Made by a program: the position numbers and the translations under genes. The notes beneath the pieces are model-generated. The model worked only from the letters and a program-made list of their open reading frames with translations, did not search any database and had not been told where the DNA came from. Below are positions 5,589 through 6,943 of a DNA stretch of 6,943 bases, one piece after another; positions within the stretch are counted from its first letter, which is position 1, and each line of letters starts with the position of its first letter. Source of the stretch: Clostridia bacterium (lineage in GTDB: Bacteria; Bacillota; Clostridia; Christensenellales; Aristaeellaceae); contig CAAEEC010000256.1 in NCBI GenBank assembly GCA_900754755.1, positions 1 through 6,943 on the forward strand. The letters run 5' to 3'.

Positions 5589-6241
5589 TCCGGGGCGCGA
5601 TTTTCGATCTGGACGGCACGCTGCTGGATTCCATGTCCATCTGGGACACCATCGGCGAGGATTACCTCCGCTCCCTGGGCATCGAGCCCAGAGAGAATTT
5701 GCAAGAGACGTTTGCCACCTTCACGCTGGAGCAGGCCGCGCGGTACTATCAGGAGCACTACGGCGTGGCGCTATCCGTGCCCGAAATCCTGCGCGGCATT
5801 GAGGACATGGTGGCCAGCGCCTACCGGCAAACCGTCCCCCTGAAGGCGGGCGCGGCGGATTTCCTGCGCGTGCTGAAGGAGCGCGGCGTTTCCCTGTGCG
5901 TGGCTACGGTCACGCCCGAACCGCTGGCCAGAGCGGCGCTAAGGCGACTAAACGTGCTGCCGCTGTTTCGCGATATCCTCACCTGTGCGGCGGTGGGGCA
6001 TGGCAAGGAAGAACCGCACATTTACCGCGCGGCCCTGGAGCGGCTGCAAACGAAACGGTGCGAAACCGCCGTATTCGAAGACGCGCTGCACGCGCTTGCC
6101 ACCGCCAGGGCGGATGGCTTTGGCGCGGTCGCGGTGTACGATTCGCACGAGCCGCGCCAGGCGGAACTGCGCGCCCTGGCCGATGTTTTTCTCGAAACCT
6201 ACGAACGCGCCGGGGATTTCTGGCGCTGGGCGGGCCTGTAA
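5585..6241 (+). CDS. HAD-superfamily phosphatase in the thiamine operon
   Basis: A 218-residue soluble phosphatase of the HAD subfamily I (beta-phosphoglucomutase-like) type with a small helical cap at about residues 15-80. All four catalytic motifs are seen: motif I FDLDGT with nucleophile Asp8 and acid/base Asp10, motif II Thr108 in CVATVT, motif III Lys141 in GHGKEEPHIY, and motif IV Glu165-Asp166 in VFEDALHA. It should therefore be a metal-dependent phosphate-ester hydrolase, probably not a mutase. Its ATG overlaps the thiE stop as ATGA, so the two proteins are translationally coupled, and thiD follows 65 bases later. Context suggests a substrate in the pathway: thiamine monophosphate (giving thiamine) or hydroxymethylpyrimidine or thiazole phosphate. 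A general role such as clearing damaged intermediates or flavin/sugar phosphates is also possible. HAD phosphatase is firm; the thiamine role is inference. Confidence 0.92.
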   Translation: MIRGAIFDLDGTLLDSMSIWDTIGEDYLRSLGIEPRENLQETFATFTLEQAARYYQEHYGVALSVPEILRGIEDMVASAYRQTVPLKAGAADFLRVLKERGVSLCVATVTPEPLARAALRRLNVLPLFRDILTCAAVGHGKEEPHIYRAALERLQTKRCETAVFEDALHALATARADGFGAVAVYDSHEPRQAELRALADVFLETYERAGDFWRWAGL

Positions 6242-6306
6242 AGGCCAGCGGCGGATTGGGGGCACCACCTTCCGTCGCTCAACAAAAGATATGCGAGGGT
6301 AACAAA

Positions 6307-6943
6307 ATGAAAACAGCATTATCCATCGCGGGGAGCGATTCCTGCGCAGGCGCCGGCATTCAGGCAGATCTCAAAACCATGGCGATGAACGGCGTGTACG
6401 CCACCACCGCCATCACGGCGCTCACCGCGCAAAACACCACGGGCGTCGCGGCCATCCTCGAAGTGCCGCCGGAATTCCTCGCGCAGCAGCTCGACGCGGT
6501 GTTCGCGGACATCCCGCCCGACGCGGTGAAAACCGGCATGATTCCCTCGGCGGAACTGATGCGCGTTGCAGCGCAGAAGCTCGCGGAATACGGCGCGCGC
6601 AACGTCGTGATCGACCCCGTCATGGCCGCCAGCAGTGGGCCCGGGCTGATGCAATCCGGCGCGCTGGCGGCGCTCACGGACGCGCTTTTTCCGCTCGCCG
6701 CGCTGATCACGCCCAACATTCCCGAGGCACAGGCGTTTTCCGGCAAAAAAATTGGCACAAAAGCCGGTATGGAAGACGCTGCCCGGCAGCTCGGCGAGCG
6801 CTTCGGCTGCGCCGTTTTGCTCAAGGGCGGGCACCTGGGCGCGGACGCCAGCGATGTGCTCTACGCAAACGGTACCTTACGCTGGTTTGCGGGCGCGCGC
6901 ATTGCCAATCCCAATTCCCACGGCACGGGCTGCACGCTTTCCA
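6307..6943 (+). CDS. thiD: Hydroxymethylpyrimidine/phosphomethylpyrimidine kinase, 3'-truncated by the window
   Basis: The first 212 residues of a ribokinase-family enzyme that phosphorylates hydroxymethylpyrimidine and then its monophosphate, giving the pyrimidine diphosphate used by ThiE. The N-terminus SIAGSDSCAGAGIQADLKT is the substrate-binding signature (E. coli ThiD has GTDPSGGAGIQADLKT). Further motifs are ITALTAQNTTGV, VKTGMI, VVIDPVMAASSG, LITPNIPEA, VLLKGGHL and the catalytic anion-hole NSHGTGCTLS, which falls at the window edge; about 50-60 residues would be missing from a normal length of about 265. GAGGGT (6295-6300) is six bases before the ATG. The gap of 65 bases to the HAD gene shows no terminator or convincing promoter, so thiD is probably the fourth gene of the riboswitch operon. 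Confidence 0.96.
   Translation, partial: MKTALSIAGSDSCAGAGIQADLKTMAMNGVYATTAITALTAQNTTGVAAILEVPPEFLAQQLDAVFADIPPDAVKTGMIPSAELMRVAAQKLAEYGARNVVIDPVMAASSGPGLMQSGALAALTDALFPLAALITPNIPEAQAFSGKKIGTKAGMEDAARQLGERFGCAVLLKGGHLGADASDVLYANGTLRWFAGARIANPNSHGTGCTLS

Noticed and set aside
6242..6306. Possible separate promoter for thiD
   Set aside because: No -35/-10 pair with acceptable spacing is seen, and there is no terminator after the HAD gene, so read-through from the riboswitch promoter is simpler.
1..6943. CRISPR arrays, insertion sequences, tRNA or rRNA genes
   Set aside because: No spaced repeat array, transposase-like frame, terminal inverted repeats or RNA-gene signature was found on either strand.

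Overview
The window reads as chromosomal DNA of a moderately GC-rich member of the Clostridia (Bacillota). The evidence is consistently strong purine-rich Shine-Dalgarno sites, near-consensus sigma-A type promoters, a TetR regulator and polytopic membrane protein of clostridial look, and a riboswitch-controlled thiamine salvage operon. The assignment rests on gene style and not on a marker gene. No phage, transposon, CRISPR or RNA-gene signature was seen.

Layout. (1) Bases 2-1337, plus strand: the 3' part of a six- to seven-helix membrane protein of unnamed function, overlapping a TetR-family regulator with an optimally spaced SD; the two form a translationally linked pair. (2) Bases 1367-2254, minus strand: a LysR-type regulator, convergent with the TetR gene. 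(3) Bases 2255-2393: a compact divergent control region. It holds a TTGACA-N17-TATACT promoter for the LysR gene, a TGGACA-N17-TATAAT promoter for the rightward operon, and between them a perfect 12-bp palindrome whose half sequence recurs exactly 30 bp further on. (4) Bases 2394-3836, plus strand: a small helical protein of 83 aa followed closely by an iron-type (group III) alcohol dehydrogenase, ending at a likely terminator hairpin. (5) Bases 3892-6943, plus strand: promoter, TPP riboswitch, intrinsic terminator, then thiM, thiE, a HAD-family phosphatase and the first 212 codons of thiD, which runs off the window.

How they work together. ThiM phosphorylates hydroxyethylthiazole, ThiD phosphorylates hydroxymethylpyrimidine (phosphate), and ThiE joins the two products to thiamine monophosphate. 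The HAD protein, whose start codon overlaps the thiE stop, probably acts on a phosphorylated intermediate or product of this route. The TPP riboswitch closes the loop by ending transcription before thiM when TPP is plentiful; a 9-bp complement between the aptamer and the terminator loop is a candidate antiterminator. The LysR protein most likely controls the divergent small protein/alcohol dehydrogenase operon in response to an unknown ligand.

Most of the window is recognisable biology. The items most worth a second look are the HAD phosphatase in the thiamine operon, the architecture of the LysR/alcohol dehydrogenase control region, the candidate antiterminator, and the unnamed small and membrane proteins.
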